In this document: positions 1 to 10,051 of the stretch, piece by piece
Layout: each line of letters starts with the position of its first letter
How positions within the stretch are numbered: position 1 is the first letter of the stretch
DNA from: Comamonadaceae bacterium
Lineage (GTDB): Bacteria > Pseudomonadota > Gammaproteobacteria > Burkholderiales > Burkholderiaceae_C
Length of the DNA stretch: 64,000 nucleotides
Direction of reading: 5' to 3'
NCBI GenBank assembly: GCA_947478725.1
Contig: CANJWZ010000009.1
Span: forward strand, 41,353 to 105,352
Position numbers and translations under genes: made by a program
Notes under the pieces: model-generated
The model's input: only the letters and a program-made list of their open reading frames with translations
The model's database searches: none
Told to the model about the DNA's origin: nothing

Positions 1-244
1 CATGCCCAGCAACACCACCTTTGACAAGCAAAAGACCGCTTACAAAACCGACGTGCTGCCAGCAGGCATTCCGCGCATTGCAGTTGAAATGGGCGTGACC
101 GACGGCTGGTGGAAATACGGCTGCGCCGCGGTGGTCGGCATCGACACCTACGGCGAGTCAGCGCCTGCACCGGTGCTGTTCAAGCATTTTGGGTTTACAC
201 CTGAGAACGTGGCAGACACGGTGCGCAAAGTTTTGAAGAAGTAA
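1..244 (+). CDS. tkt: Transketolase, C-terminal fragment (5' end outside window)
   Basis: Only the last 80 residues are present, running in from the window edge to a TAA stop. They match the transketolase C-terminal domain: the AGIPRIAVEMGVTDGWWKYG stretch, then a GIDTYGESAPAPVLFKHFGF segment and a final helix ENVADTVRKVL. The enzyme transfers two-carbon ketol units in the non-oxidative pentose phosphate (or Calvin) pathway, using thiamine diphosphate. The catalytic domains lie upstream and cannot be checked. gapA follows 52 nt downstream on the same strand, a sugar-phosphate gene pairing that is common in Burkholderiales. Confidence 0.93.
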   Translation, partial: MPSNTTFDKQKTAYKTDVLPAGIPRIAVEMGVTDGWWKYGCAAVVGIDTYGESAPAPVLFKHFGFTPENVADTVRKVLKK

Positions 245-263
245 GCAAAAAACAAACGGATAG

Positions 264-1295
<1,032 letters not shown>

Positions 1296-1319
1296 TTTGC
1301 ACGGCTGCGATGTGACGCC

Positions 1320-1550
1320 GTGACCCACCCCCTTCGGCTTCAGCCCGTCAACCCCGGCGTCTGCCAAGTTCATACCAGCGCCGGTCTGCACGTTGGCAAC
1401 CTCAAGCTGTTTGGCAGCGTGTGGAAGTTCAAGGCGATTGGGTTTGACGCATCAGGCCAGGTCATCCCGGGCGGAGGGCCTTTGACGGACCGGCACAACA
1501 CGACCTTCACCGGGCTGGATGAAGCGGACATCAACCGCGTTTTGGCTTGA
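1320..1550 (+). CDS. Small conserved-looking protein of unknown function
   Basis: A 76-residue reading frame starts with GTG 24 nt after gapA. The middle of the product (AGLHVGNLKLFGSVWKFKAIG, then a PGGGPLTDRHN segment) is ordered and not low complexity. It resembles small proteins I recall next to gap in other Comamonadaceae, but I cannot verify that here. There is no signal peptide, membrane segment or recognised domain. The GTG start lacks a convincing ribosome binding site, so the N-terminal dozen residues are doubtful. Co-directional placement after gapA suggests co-transcription. Function is unknown. Confidence 0.55.
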   Translation: MTHPLRLQPVNPGVCQVHTSAGLHVGNLKLFGSVWKFKAIGFDASGQVIPGGGPLTDRHNTTFTGLDEADINRVLA

Positions 1551-1675
1551 AAACCCTTTTTTAAGTTTTTTCAGGTATCAAAACCTGCTTTAGTTCTTGT
1601 TAATCCTAGGTTAGCAGCTAATAAAATAATAGCATCTGAGTCTATTTTCGAGCATCATCCCTTGCCGCAGCAACG

Positions 1676-2506
1676 CTATGTTCCTGACGGCATAGCCGGC
1701 CATTGACCGCCATAGCCGAGAATTCTGGAAATATCCTCGGCAGCATCGCGTACCGCCGTTGTCACCGCTGGCAGACGATCCGCCACACGGCTTGTTGGTC
1801 CGCCGGTGCTGATGGCCGCTGCAACCTGGCCGTCCACACCAAAGATGGGCGCGGCAACGGCCAACACTCCGGCGACTGTGCCGCTGTCGATGCAGCTCAC
1901 GCCGTGGGTTCTGACCTCTTTCAGACTCGCCAGCAAGCTGCGCCGCGACGACACGGTTTTGGGTGTCAGCCGCTCAAACGGAAAACTTTCCAGCAGCTGC
2001 AACACCTCGTTCTCAGGCATAAAGGCCAACATGGCCCGGCCACTGCCCGTGGCATACGCAGGCTTTTGCGAACCCACCTTGACGCTAAAACGAAGCCAGT
2101 TGTCGGTCTCAGCCACCGCAACATATTTGCAAAACTGGCGATCCGGCGTGAGCACTGCCAGAAAGCCTGTCTCTCCAGTGCGCTGGCACAGGCTTTGAAG
2201 AACACCATCGGCGCAATTGGGAAAGTTGCGCGCCGGGCTTTCTGCCATGCTTGCGCCCAGCGCCACTGCCTGTGGGCCGAGCCGATAAGCGCCGCCTTCC
2301 TGACTCAGGTAGTGGGCGCTCTCAAGCACCTTGAGCATGGTGAACAGCGTGGTTTTGGGGAGTTGCAGGTTGTGGCAAAGCTGCGCCAGCGTTAGCCCTT
2401 CAGGATGCGCCGCCAGTTTTGCAAAGACCTGGACCACGCGCAGGATGGAGCGCGGGCCTGTCAAGGGCGTTTTGGTCAGCAGCGAGACATCAAGCATGGC
2501 CGGCAA
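1676..2506 (-). CDS. IclR-family transcriptional regulator
   Basis: The 276-residue protein has the IclR layout. An N-terminal winged helix (about residues 20-85, with LTLAQLCHNLQLPKTTLFTM as recognition region) precedes a C-terminal effector-binding GAF-like domain (about 100-270). The final gene of the minus-strand CoA-ester operon, it begins 9 nt after the thiolase stop and is probably co-transcribed. It is therefore the likely regulator of that operon, binding either the free acid or a CoA ester; this is inference. ATG at 2506 was taken as start, although a second Met three codons later is possible. The N-terminal helix is intact. Confidence 0.92.
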   Translation of the reverse strand: MPAMLDVSLLTKTPLTGPRSILRVVQVFAKLAAHPEGLTLAQLCHNLQLPKTTLFTMLKVLESAHYLSQEGGAYRLGPQAVALGASMAESPARNFPNCADGVLQSLCQRTGETGFLAVLTPDRQFCKYVAVAETDNWLRFSVKVGSQKPAYATGSGRAMLAFMPENEVLQLLESFPFERLTPKTVSSRRSLLASLKEVRTHGVSCIDSGTVAGVLAVAAPIFGVDGQVAAAISTGGPTSRVADRLPAVTTAVRDAAEDISRILGYGGQWPAMPSGT

Positions 2507-2515
2507 ATTTCCAAT

Positions 2516-4009
2516 TCAAGCCAAAGTGAAAAGGGAGTCGTGTATGGAGATGCTGGTGCCGCAAAACTCACTGCCCTCCATTCGACTGAGCAGCGCCGGG
2601 TCTGCACTCCAGGCCAGCGCGCGGCAGCCCGTGTCAGTGTCTGCAAGCACCAGCGCGCGGGGTGCTTGAGCTTTGTCGTACAGCACGGTGTAACCGGCAA
2701 TCGCTGCCCGACCCTGAAAAGACAAGCTGACGTCTTTGGTTTGCTGCTGATGCGCGGTGTCTGCCGAGACATCATCAAACGCAAACCCCGAATCGCCTTG
2801 CTGACTGGCCCAGACACCGAAGCCTTGCTTGGTCATTATTCCTGACACCGAAGAGACCAGCCCCACCCGTCTGCTGGACCCGCGCTCTTGGCGAAGCAGT
2901 TCGGCCATACGGCAGGTCGCCTGAAGGACGTAATTATTGAACGGCCCCCCTGCAAAGGGCATGCCGCCGGTCACGGTCAAGTCCCGTGTCAATGAGATAC
3001 CCAGCTCCTGCGCGTAGGCTTCCACGGCAATCGGAAAGCAGCTGTAAAGCTCGACCAGATCAAGCTGTGATGCGGTGATGCCTGCGGCGGCCAGCGCTGC
3101 ATGACCTGCCAGCCGGGCACCGACGCAAGCGGCCAGGTCTGCGCGTGCTGAGACTGGCACCATGTGGTTGGACTCACTGCTCGCTGCGGCGTAAACCCAC
3201 TTCGCCGGTGCCATGCCCAGCGCCTGCGCATGGCCTGCAGAACAAATCAGCAAAGCCGCAGCCTGGTCTACATTCCAGGTCGCGCAATGGAGCCGGGTGT
3301 ACGGGAAAGCCTGCATGGGGTTGCGCTCCGAGGCCTGAATGATCTCTTGGGCGCTGAGCGATGTTTTGCGCCAGGCCGCAGGGTTATGGGCCGCCACCTC
3401 AGAAAAGCGCTGATACAGCGTGCCCAATTGCGCGCGATGCGCGTCGACTGACAAGCCATTTTTTGCACGCCAGGCCGATTCAACCAGAGCGTACAACGCC
3501 ACCGGCATGCGCAGGCCTGCGTGTAATTCAGCCGGATGAAGGAGTTCTTCTTCGGGTTCGAGAGACACATCGGGCACGTCGTCCTGCTGGCGCTCCCCCG
3601 CCCTTTCACCGTTCTTTTTGGCGCAAAGAATACGGTGGCCCGCATCTGCTCCGACAATGAGCGCCGAGTCAATGTCACCCTTTGCGATGCGATCACAGGC
3701 ATCGCCAATCAGGGATTGCTGCAGCACACCGACGCTGGCCAGTACGGTGGTGGCGGCCTTAGCGCCAATCTGGCGAGCGATTTCCCCGGCCGGATTGCGG
3801 TAGCGCCAGCGGCCTTTGGGCACAGCAATGTGTTGAACGCTGCTCAAGGCACGCATGTCACCCCCGTTGGCGCCAGCCGCGTCCATGCCCGCGCGCCGAA
3901 CGGCTTGCAGCATCAGGTCCATTGGCTCTTTGCTGCGCGCCAGCACATCCTCCCGCTGCATGCAGGTGCCGATCCCTACCAAGACGGGCTGGCGCGGATC
4001 AAGGCTCAT
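2516..4009 (-). CDS. Thiolase-like protein (TLP1-type acetyl-CoA acetyltransferase family)
   Basis: A thiolase-superfamily protein of 497 residues, counted from the ATG at 4009. That ATG overlaps the stop of the upstream Bug gene as ATGA, so an ATG 39 nt further upstream was not used. The C-terminal 100 residues (QGRAAIAGYTVLYDKAQAPR, then DTGCRAL...) match the extra domain typical of thiolase-like protein type 1. The place where degradative thiolases carry the nucleophilic Cys reads LASVGVLQQSLIG, with no Cys. TVTGGMPFAGGPFNNYV is the glycine-rich C-terminal motif. It may act on a branched or cyclic acyl-CoA, or have a non-thiolase role. Operon context points to CoA-ester catabolism. Confidence 0.82.
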   Translation of the reverse strand: MSLDPRQPVLVGIGTCMQREDVLARSKEPMDLMLQAVRRAGMDAAGANGGDMRALSSVQHIAVPKGRWRYRNPAGEIARQIGAKAATTVLASVGVLQQSLIGDACDRIAKGDIDSALIVGADAGHRILCAKKNGERAGERQQDDVPDVSLEPEEELLHPAELHAGLRMPVALYALVESAWRAKNGLSVDAHRAQLGTLYQRFSEVAAHNPAAWRKTSLSAQEIIQASERNPMQAFPYTRLHCATWNVDQAAALLICSAGHAQALGMAPAKWVYAAASSESNHMVPVSARADLAACVGARLAGHAALAAAGITASQLDLVELYSCFPIAVEAYAQELGISLTRDLTVTGGMPFAGGPFNNYVLQATCRMAELLRQERGSSRRVGLVSSVSGIMTKQGFGVWASQQGDSGFAFDDVSADTAHQQQTKDVSLSFQGRAAIAGYTVLYDKAQAPRALVLADTDTGCRALAWSADPALLSRMEGSEFCGTSISIHDSLFTLA

Positions 4010-4989
4010 TCTGCTTGAATGCCGGCGTCTTTGACCTTGCGGCCCCAAATCTCCAGTTGGCGTGTGACCAAGGCGGTGAAGGTGGCCACGTCTGAAGGCG
4101 TGGGTTCCGCACCCGAGGTCAGGATGCGCTCACGCACTTCTGGTTTGCTAAGGATTTGCAGCAGCGCTGAAGACAGTTTGTCCACCACTTCTTTGGGCAG
4201 CGCAGCCGGGCCAAACAGGCCGGTCCAGGCCGCCAGGTCGAAGTCGCGCAGGCCCAATGACTCCTCGATGGTCGGCAGGTCAGGTGCGAGGGCTGATCTT
4301 TTGGAGGTGGTCATGGCCAACGCACGCAGGCGGCCTGACTGCAGATGGGGCCGAGCAGACGCCAGGTCAACCACCAAAAACTGTGCCTGTCCGCCAATCA
4401 CATCGGTCATGGCGGCGGGGCTGCTTTTGTAGGGAACGCCAGTGGCTTCCAGCTTTTCAAGCCGGTTCAGCGCCTCTGCTGGAATCTGCACCGTGGGCGT
4501 GCCATAGGCATAGTTGAGCTTGCCCTTGTTGGCCTGCGCATAAGCCACAAACTCCTTGGGCGTCTTGACCGGCAGGCTGGCGTTGACGGCCAGGATGAAG
4601 GGAAAGTAAGCAATGCCGCCTATCGGTGTGAAGTCTGCAATCGGGTCATAGGGCAGCTTTTTGAACATGTGCGGGTTCACCGAATGCGACGAGTTCGAGG
4701 TCAGGAACAGGGTGTAGCCATCCGCAGGCGACTTGGCCACCGCAGAGGCAGCAATCTGCGCCGAAGCACCCGGGCGGTTATCGACGATGAAAGGCTGACC
4801 CAGCGCAACGCGCAGTTCTTCTGCCATCATGCGCGCCAAAATGTCGGTGCCGCTGCCGGGGCCAAAGCCAATGATGACCTTGACCGGCTTGTTCGGGTAG
4901 GCGCCCTGAGCGTGCACAGGCTGCAAGGCGCTGGTCAAGGCGGCGACAGATGCCAGAAAAACAAAGGTTTGTACGAGTCTGCGTTTCAT
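4006..4989 (-). CDS. Tripartite tricarboxylate transporter-type substrate-binding protein (Bug family)
   Basis: A periplasmic solute-binding protein of 327 residues. It has an N-terminal signal peptide (KRRLVQTFVFLASVAALTSA, cleavage near VHAQG). The Bug signatures follow: PNKPVKVIIGFGPGSGTDIL, FIVDNRPGASA and the YKSSPAAMTDVIGGQ region. Bug proteins bind carboxylates and feed TctAB-type permeases or sensors. No tctA or tctB gene lies nearby, so this is an orphan, which is common in this order. It sits inside a CoA-ester catabolic operon, so its ligand is probably the acid that the operon activates. Its stop overlaps the thiolase start by 4 nt. Confidence 0.94.
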   Translation of the reverse strand: MKRRLVQTFVFLASVAALTSALQPVHAQGAYPNKPVKVIIGFGPGSGTDILARMMAEELRVALGQPFIVDNRPGASAQIAASAVAKSPADGYTLFLTSNSSHSVNPHMFKKLPYDPIADFTPIGGIAYFPFILAVNASLPVKTPKEFVAYAQANKGKLNYAYGTPTVQIPAEALNRLEKLEATGVPYKSSPAAMTDVIGGQAQFLVVDLASARPHLQSGRLRALAMTTSKRSALAPDLPTIEESLGLRDFDLAAWTGLFGPAALPKEVVDKLSSALLQILSKPEVRERILTSGAEPTPSDVATFTALVTRQLEIWGRKVKDAGIQAE

Positions 4990-5033
4990 GATGTCTCCTG
5001 ATAGGGTTTCGAAATCTCAGTTGGGAAAATATC

Positions 5034-6278
5034 TCAGGGCACGCTTGAGTCCAACACCGCTGGATCAGCGCTTTGCGCTGCGACAACCGCACCACAGCCT
5101 AGCAGCGCGGCAGCTTGCGCATCGTCATAACCAAGTTCAGCCAGTATTTCCAGGCTGTGCTCGCCCAGTTTCGGGGCTGGTCGCTGCCATTTGATGGGCT
5201 GGCCATCTGCCAGCCAGGGCAGCCGTACCAGCGGTACGCCGCCTGACGCGATAAACGTGCCGCGCTCTTGGGCAATGTCACTGATGACCGCTTCTTCAAG
5301 ACCGCTGACCCGGGTGACGGGAACACCGGCTTTGGTAAGACGAGCGATCCAGGTGTCCGCGTCGTGCTGACCAAGAATTTGGTTGAGCGCTTGTTCCAGC
5401 GCTTTCAGGTTCTGGCTGCGTGCGCTGACGCTCGCAAAGCGTTCGTCCTGCGCCAGACCTGGGGCCTGCAGCGCGCGAACCACGCCTTCCCACAGGCGCT
5501 GGCTGGGCGCTGCAATCAGCAGATCCGCATCGCGCGCGCGGTAGCACTGGTAGGGCGCTGCAATCGGGTTTCCAGAGCCAGCCTTGGGCGGCCTCTGACC
5601 CGACAGCTTGGCCGCTGCGGCCTGGTAAGGAATGACGCTGAAGGCGGTATCCACCAGCGCGGTTTCAAGCGAGCCCACAGGCCGTCCCTGGTGCCGCGCC
5701 AGCACGGCGGCCAGCACGCCCATCGCAATCCACTGCCCGCTGCCCAGGTCGATCAGCGAGGGCGCGCAACGTGTGGGGGGCGAACCCTCATGCCCGGTCA
5801 TCAGCATGATCCCGGTGAAGGCCTGCACCAGCGGGTCATAACCCGGCATGACACGCCCCGTCTCCCCGCTACCAAAGGCGCTCACGTCATAGTAAAGAAC
5901 ATCCGGATTCACCGCGCGGGCTGCTGCCTGGCCCATGCCGAGACGGTCGGCCACGCCAGGGCGCATGCTTTGAATCACCACATCAGAACGCGCCATCAGC
6001 GCCGTGGCGACAGCAATGCCTTCGGGCTTTTTCAGATCGATCACCATGCCGCGTTTGCCCGCACCCATGTGGCGATGCGTCAGACTCATGGTGTCGACAA
6101 AAGGTGGCCAAGCGCGAGAATCGTCGCCCTGCGGCGGCTCCACCTTGATCACATCAGCGCCCAGCTGCGCCAGAATCATGGCCCCATAAGGTCCGGCCAT
6201 GTTGGACGAAAAATCGGCAATCCGCACGCCCGCAAGGGGCTGCAGTGCTGATTCGGGAGGCTTGGCGTTGTTGGACAT
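5034..6278 (-). CDS. CaiB/BaiF (class III) CoA-transferase, first paralogue
   Basis: A 414-residue family III CoA-transferase. The N-terminal Rossmann region shows LAGVRIADFSSNMAGPYGAM and LGADVIKVEPPQGDDSR. The catalytic aspartate is the D of PGYDPLVQAFTG. The family moves CoA between carboxylic acids through aspartyl-anhydride and thioester intermediates. It is 6 nt from a second, divergent CaiB paralogue. Such adjacent pairs can form heteromeric enzymes (as in BbsEF of toluene degradation), though both proteins here keep the Asp. The substrate is not readable from sequence. A 44-nt gap separates it from the Bug gene downstream. Confidence 0.93.
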   Translation of the reverse strand: MSNNAKPPESALQPLAGVRIADFSSNMAGPYGAMILAQLGADVIKVEPPQGDDSRAWPPFVDTMSLTHRHMGAGKRGMVIDLKKPEGIAVATALMARSDVVIQSMRPGVADRLGMGQAAARAVNPDVLYYDVSAFGSGETGRVMPGYDPLVQAFTGIMLMTGHEGSPPTRCAPSLIDLGSGQWIAMGVLAAVLARHQGRPVGSLETALVDTAFSVIPYQAAAAKLSGQRPPKAGSGNPIAAPYQCYRARDADLLIAAPSQRLWEGVVRALQAPGLAQDERFASVSARSQNLKALEQALNQILGQHDADTWIARLTKAGVPVTRVSGLEEAVISDIAQERGTFIASGGVPLVRLPWLADGQPIKWQRPAPKLGEHSLEILAELGYDDAQAAALLGCGAVVAAQSADPAVLDSSVP

Positions 6279-6284
6279 GCAGAT

Positions 6285-7520
6285 TTAACTTTCAGCCACT
6301 GATGCCTGCGCCAGCACACCTGCACTGCGAAGGCGCTTGAGTTCAAGGTCGTCGATGCCCAGCTCCCTGAGCAGAGCATCGGCATCGGCGCCTATGCCGG
6401 GCGGCGGGCCAGCCGGACCGGCCGGGGTGGCGCTGAAATCGACTGGCGTGGCGACACCGTTAAAACTCTCTGGCGCGGCCTGACCTGGTGCGACGGGTAC
6501 CTTGACAAACGCGCCGCAGGCCAGCACCTGCGGGTCTGTCAGCAAATCGTCCACCGAGTTGATCGGTGCCCACCAGACATCATGCTGTTTGAAGATCAAG
6601 GCCCACTCTTGCCGTGTGTGCCGCGCCGTGAGCGCTTCGATGGCCAGCACCAGCGCTTCAGAATGACGCCTGCGTTCGCGCGGTGTTCCAAAACGCGCGT
6701 CGTCCATCAGTGACATGTCGCCCAGTGCACGGGCGATACCCGGCCAGTGGCGTTCGGATTCAGCACCCACAATCCAGAACCATTTGCCGTCACTGGCGCA
6801 ATAAGAATTCATCAAGGGGTTTTGCGGCTTGGTGCGCGATGGCGCTGCTGAAATCCGCCCTAGCCCGACGCGGGTGGCAACGTCCATGCCGATGCTGTAA
6901 ATACCGGTGCGCAGCAGGGAGGTTGATACCAATTGCCCTTGCCCGGTGCGTTCGCGGTGAAACAGCGCGCCCATGATGCCCGACACCATGGTGATGGCCG
7001 TGACGTTGTCGCCCAGCCCGCCGGGCAGCACGGGTGGCGCAGCGCCAGGCGGTGTAGCACGTTCGGCCAAGCCACTGCGGCCCGAGAAAGCGGCCATGTC
7101 GTAGCCTGGCGCATCGCGGTCTGGCCCTTCCAGGCCATAGGCGGTCAGGCTGGCATACACCAGACGCGGGTGCTTTGCCAACAAGGCGGCGTGGTCCAGT
7201 CCGATACGTTCGAGAAACTGCGGACGCATATTGGTCACAAACACATCGGCGGTAGCGACCAGTTGCCGCACCAGCGCGGCACCATCGGCATGATTGACAT
7301 CCACCGCCAAGCTTTTTTTACCCCGGTTGTACAGGTCAAAGGGCGGGCAACGGTCTTCCTTTGAGCCGGACAAGGCACCAAATAATTTGCGCATCGGGTC
7401 GCCCTTGGGCATCTCGATTTTGACGACCTCGGCGCCCCAGTCGGCCAACATGCCGCTGGCTGCGGGACCGGCCACCCACAGCCCCATTTCCACCACGCGT
7501 ATGCCTTGGAGCAAGGTCAT
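6285..7520 (-). CDS. CaiB/BaiF (class III) CoA-transferase, second paralogue
   Basis: This 411-residue protein starts at the ATG at 7520 (MTLLQGIRVVEMG), which overlaps the stop of the enoyl-CoA hydratase as ATGA. The open frame continues upstream, but only as a shadow of the hydratase. Class III CoA-transferase features include the N-terminal LADWGAEVVKIEMPKGDPMR, YNRGKKSLAVD, the catalytic Asp in APGYDMAAFSGR, and a C-terminal QVLACGAFVKV segment. It is followed 6 nt later by the other CoA-transferase, suggesting that the two products work together. The co-substrate acids are unknown. Confidence 0.93.
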   Translation of the reverse strand: MTLLQGIRVVEMGLWVAGPAASGMLADWGAEVVKIEMPKGDPMRKLFGALSGSKEDRCPPFDLYNRGKKSLAVDVNHADGAALVRQLVATADVFVTNMRPQFLERIGLDHAALLAKHPRLVYASLTAYGLEGPDRDAPGYDMAAFSGRSGLAERATPPGAAPPVLPGGLGDNVTAITMVSGIMGALFHRERTGQGQLVSTSLLRTGIYSIGMDVATRVGLGRISAAPSRTKPQNPLMNSYCASDGKWFWIVGAESERHWPGIARALGDMSLMDDARFGTPRERRRHSEALVLAIEALTARHTRQEWALIFKQHDVWWAPINSVDDLLTDPQVLACGAFVKVPVAPGQAAPESFNGVATPVDFSATPAGPAGPPPGIGADADALLRELGIDDLELKRLRSAGVLAQASVAES

Positions 7521-8332
7521 TTTGCGGCCCTTCCGCGAAACACCGGCGGGCGCTTTTCCATGAAGGCACGGGAGCCCTCCTTGGCATCGTCCATGGCGGC
7601 GTTCTCTTTGGTGCACTGGGTTTCGATCGCAAAGGCTTCCTCCAGCGGTCGGCCGTTGGACCGCACCATCACCTCTTTGGTTTTTTCCAGCGCTACCGGC
7701 GCGCCCAAGCTGACGCGGCGTGCCAGATCCAGCGCTGTGGCCATCACCTGATCGGGCGGCACCACGCGGTTGACCAAGCCCATCGCCAGCGCCTGCTGCG
7801 CACTGACGGGCTCGCCTAACAACAGCAGCTCCATCGCATGCGCCCACGGCACCTGGCGCGCCATGCGCACCAGCGAGCCGCCGCTGGCGATCAGGCCGCG
7901 CCTGACTTCGGTGACGGCCATGGTGGCTTGGCTGGACATCACGCGCAGGTCGGTGCTCATCACAAACTCGGCACCACCGGCGTGGGCGTGGCCATTGATG
8001 GCGGCAATCACGGGCTTGAAAAATGTCGCATTGCGCAGCAGCGCTGCGCCCAGCTGCTTGCGGTCTGCGGCAAAGCGCTCTTCCCATTCGCCCACGGGCG
8101 CTCGGGTTCGCATCATCAGCGGAATCAGGCTGCCCATGTCGCCCCCTGACGAGAACGCCTGGTCGCCCGCGCCTGTGACCACCACCACGCGCACAGAATG
8201 ATCGTCGGCAATTTCTTTCCAGAACGCTGCGAGCCGGACCAGCATTTCTGGCGACAACGCATTGCGCTTTTCAGGACGGTTGAGCGTGACGATGGCAATG
8301 CCGTCCTTTTGCTCGATCAGAATTTGGGACAT
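7517..8332 (-). CDS. Enoyl-CoA hydratase/isomerase family protein
   Basis: A crotonase-fold protein of 271 residues, taken from the ATG at 8332. An AAGGAG ribosome binding site about 10 nt upstream lies inside the end of the acyl-CoA synthetase gene. The opening ILIEQKDGIAIVTLNRPEKR is diagnostic. The oxyanion-hole segments are AFSSGGDMGSL and the INGHAHAGGAEFVMSTDLRV region. The second catalytic Glu position of true hydratases falls near TEVRRGLIASGG, so the enzyme may be a hydratase, isomerase or hydrolase. It sits between the ligase and the two CoA-transferases in a tightly packed operon. Confidence 0.93.
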   Translation of the reverse strand: MSQILIEQKDGIAIVTLNRPEKRNALSPEMLVRLAAFWKEIADDHSVRVVVVTGAGDQAFSSGGDMGSLIPLMMRTRAPVGEWEERFAADRKQLGAALLRNATFFKPVIAAINGHAHAGGAEFVMSTDLRVMSSQATMAVTEVRRGLIASGGSLVRMARQVPWAHAMELLLLGEPVSAQQALAMGLVNRVVPPDQVMATALDLARRVSLGAPVALEKTKEVMVRSNGRPLEEAFAIETQCTKENAAMDDAKEGSRAFMEKRPPVFRGRAAK

Positions 8333-8337
8333 TGAAA

Positions 8338-9996
8338 CTAGGCTCCTTGTTGGGTTAAAAGCCAATCAGCCACCCGCTTGCGCAGCGCCATGTAATCGGC
8401 CTTGCCGTTCGGGCCACGGCCCATCGAAGGCACCAGCATCACGCAGCGCGGTGCCTTGTGGCGGGCCAAGTGGGTGCGTACGTGGCTTGTGATGAGGGCT
8501 GTCACCGCTTCGGCATCAGCGTGCTGACCATCGGCCAGCTCGACCACTGCCGCCACGGTTTCGCCAAAGCGCTCGTCTGGCACGCCCACCACCACAGCAT
8601 CACGGACTTCAGGCAGTTGCTTGATACATTCCTCGACTTCTTCAGGAAAAACCTTTTCACCACCCGTGTTGATGCTGACCGAGCCCCGCCCCAGCAGCGT
8701 GATGCTGCCGTCGAGCTCAACCATCGCAAAATCGCCCGGTACGGCGCAGCGTATGCCGTCAATCACCAGAAAAGTGGCGGCGCTTTTTTCGGGGTCGCCG
8801 TAGTAGCCCAACGGCACGTTGCCGCCTACGGCAATTCGCCCGACAACACCGCTGCCCGGCTCGACGGGCCGGTTGTCAGCATCAATCACAAACGCGTTCT
8901 TGCCGAGCTTGAAGCGCGCGGACGGGTTGGCGCGGCCTTTGGACGAAATGGCCCGGCCCATGCCGCTGGCCTCGCTGCTGTTTAAAAAATCAATCAGCAC
9001 CGCATGGGGCGCATGTTCCAGCAGCCGCGCCTTGTTGGCGTTGCCCCACATCATTCCCGACGACGACACCGCTTTCAGGCCGGTGATGTTCCAGCGGCTA
9101 GGTGCTGCGTCCAGCGCGTCAACCATGGGCCTGCAAAAGGCGTCGCCAACGATGCACAGGTCTGTGACCGGCCCAGCCTGTATCGCGCCCAGCAGCTCGG
9201 CCACGTCAAACTGCGTATCGGTGAGCGTGAGCACGCTGCCTGCGCGGTTCAGGATGGCGCTGGCAAAGACATAAGCCGTGCCGTGCATCAGCGGCGCGGC
9301 TGGCAGGCCCACGGGCGGCGCGGTTTTCTCACTCTGAAGGCGGGCCACGCGCGCGCGAACAAATGCCAGGTCGGCTTGTGGCGGGTCACCGGTGGTATTG
9401 GACGACACGTAAAGGTCATGCTGTCGCCACATCACGCCGCGCGGACGCCCGGTCGTGCCGCCGGTGTAAATCAAAATTTGGTCATCGCCGCAGCGTCCCC
9501 AGGACGCCTCAACCCGCGCCGGATGGGCCTGCGCCGATGCTTCATAGGGCACAGCCCATGCCGGGCATGGCGCCCTGTTGTCGTTTGCATGCGTATCGGC
9601 CACCCACAGCCAGAGCCGCACCTTGGTGCAGCGCGCGCGCACCGCGTTCACGGTGTCGGTAAAAGCGGCATGAAAGACAACCGCCGCCGCATCGGCGTTG
9701 TCCCAGAGGTAGTGCAACTCGTCCTGCTGGTAGCGGTAGTTGGTGTTGACCGGGACGAGTGCCGCCTTCAGGCAGGCAAAGGCAGTCTGAAGGTATTCAG
9801 GGCCGTTGTGCAGATAGAGCGCCACCTTGTCCTGGCGCGTGCAACCGGCTTGCAGCAAGGTCCAGGCGATACCGTTGGCGCGCGCGTCAAAGGTGCGCCA
9901 GGTGATGCGCTGCGCGCCATGCACCTGGGCGATGTTTTCGGGCACCGTCTGCGCCACCGTTTCCCAAACGTCAGCAAAATTCCAGTCTCCGGCCAT
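8338..9996 (-). CDS. AMP-dependent acyl-CoA synthetase/ligase
   Basis: A 552-residue adenylate-forming enzyme. The P-loop-like motif LIYTGGTTGRPRGVMWRQHD is at about residue 190. Later motifs are the GRGSVSINTGGEKVFPEEVE hinge region and the C-terminal GKADYMALR with the catalytic Lys. It activates a carboxylic acid to its CoA thioester using ATP. It is the first gene of the minus-strand operon and so probably performs the entry step. ATG at 9996 was preferred because AAAGG lies 9 nt upstream. An ATG three codons earlier sits directly on that site. Substrate class cannot be read from the sequence. Confidence 0.94.
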   Translation of the reverse strand: MAGDWNFADVWETVAQTVPENIAQVHGAQRITWRTFDARANGIAWTLLQAGCTRQDKVALYLHNGPEYLQTAFACLKAALVPVNTNYRYQQDELHYLWDNADAAAVVFHAAFTDTVNAVRARCTKVRLWLWVADTHANDNRAPCPAWAVPYEASAQAHPARVEASWGRCGDDQILIYTGGTTGRPRGVMWRQHDLYVSSNTTGDPPQADLAFVRARVARLQSEKTAPPVGLPAAPLMHGTAYVFASAILNRAGSVLTLTDTQFDVAELLGAIQAGPVTDLCIVGDAFCRPMVDALDAAPSRWNITGLKAVSSSGMMWGNANKARLLEHAPHAVLIDFLNSSEASGMGRAISSKGRANPSARFKLGKNAFVIDADNRPVEPGSGVVGRIAVGGNVPLGYYGDPEKSAATFLVIDGIRCAVPGDFAMVELDGSITLLGRGSVSINTGGEKVFPEEVEECIKQLPEVRDAVVVGVPDERFGETVAAVVELADGQHADAEAVTALITSHVRTHLARHKAPRCVMLVPSMGRGPNGKADYMALRKRVADWLLTQQGA

Positions 9997-10026
9997 TGGA
10001 TCCATCCTTTGCCGAATTATTCTTCA

Positions 10027-10051
10027 TTTGGAAATTGTTCTGAATACAGAA
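10027..10051. promoter_or_regulatory. Possible IclR operator upstream of CoA-ester operon
   Basis: The stretch holds a TTGGAAATTG half-site-like sequence at 10028-10037 and an inverted repeat TTCTG-AATA-CAGAA at 10038-10051. It lies about 30-55 nt upstream of the acyl-CoA synthetase start. IclR-family operators are often short, imperfect palindromes with TGGAAAT-like halves. The assignment is inference from position and symmetry. Confidence 0.35.

Noticed and set aside
6285..8087. Long 600-codon extension of the second CoA-transferase
   Set aside because: The upstream part is the wrong-frame shadow of the enoyl-CoA hydratase; homology begins at MTLLQGIRVVEMG (7520), where an ATGA overlap exists.
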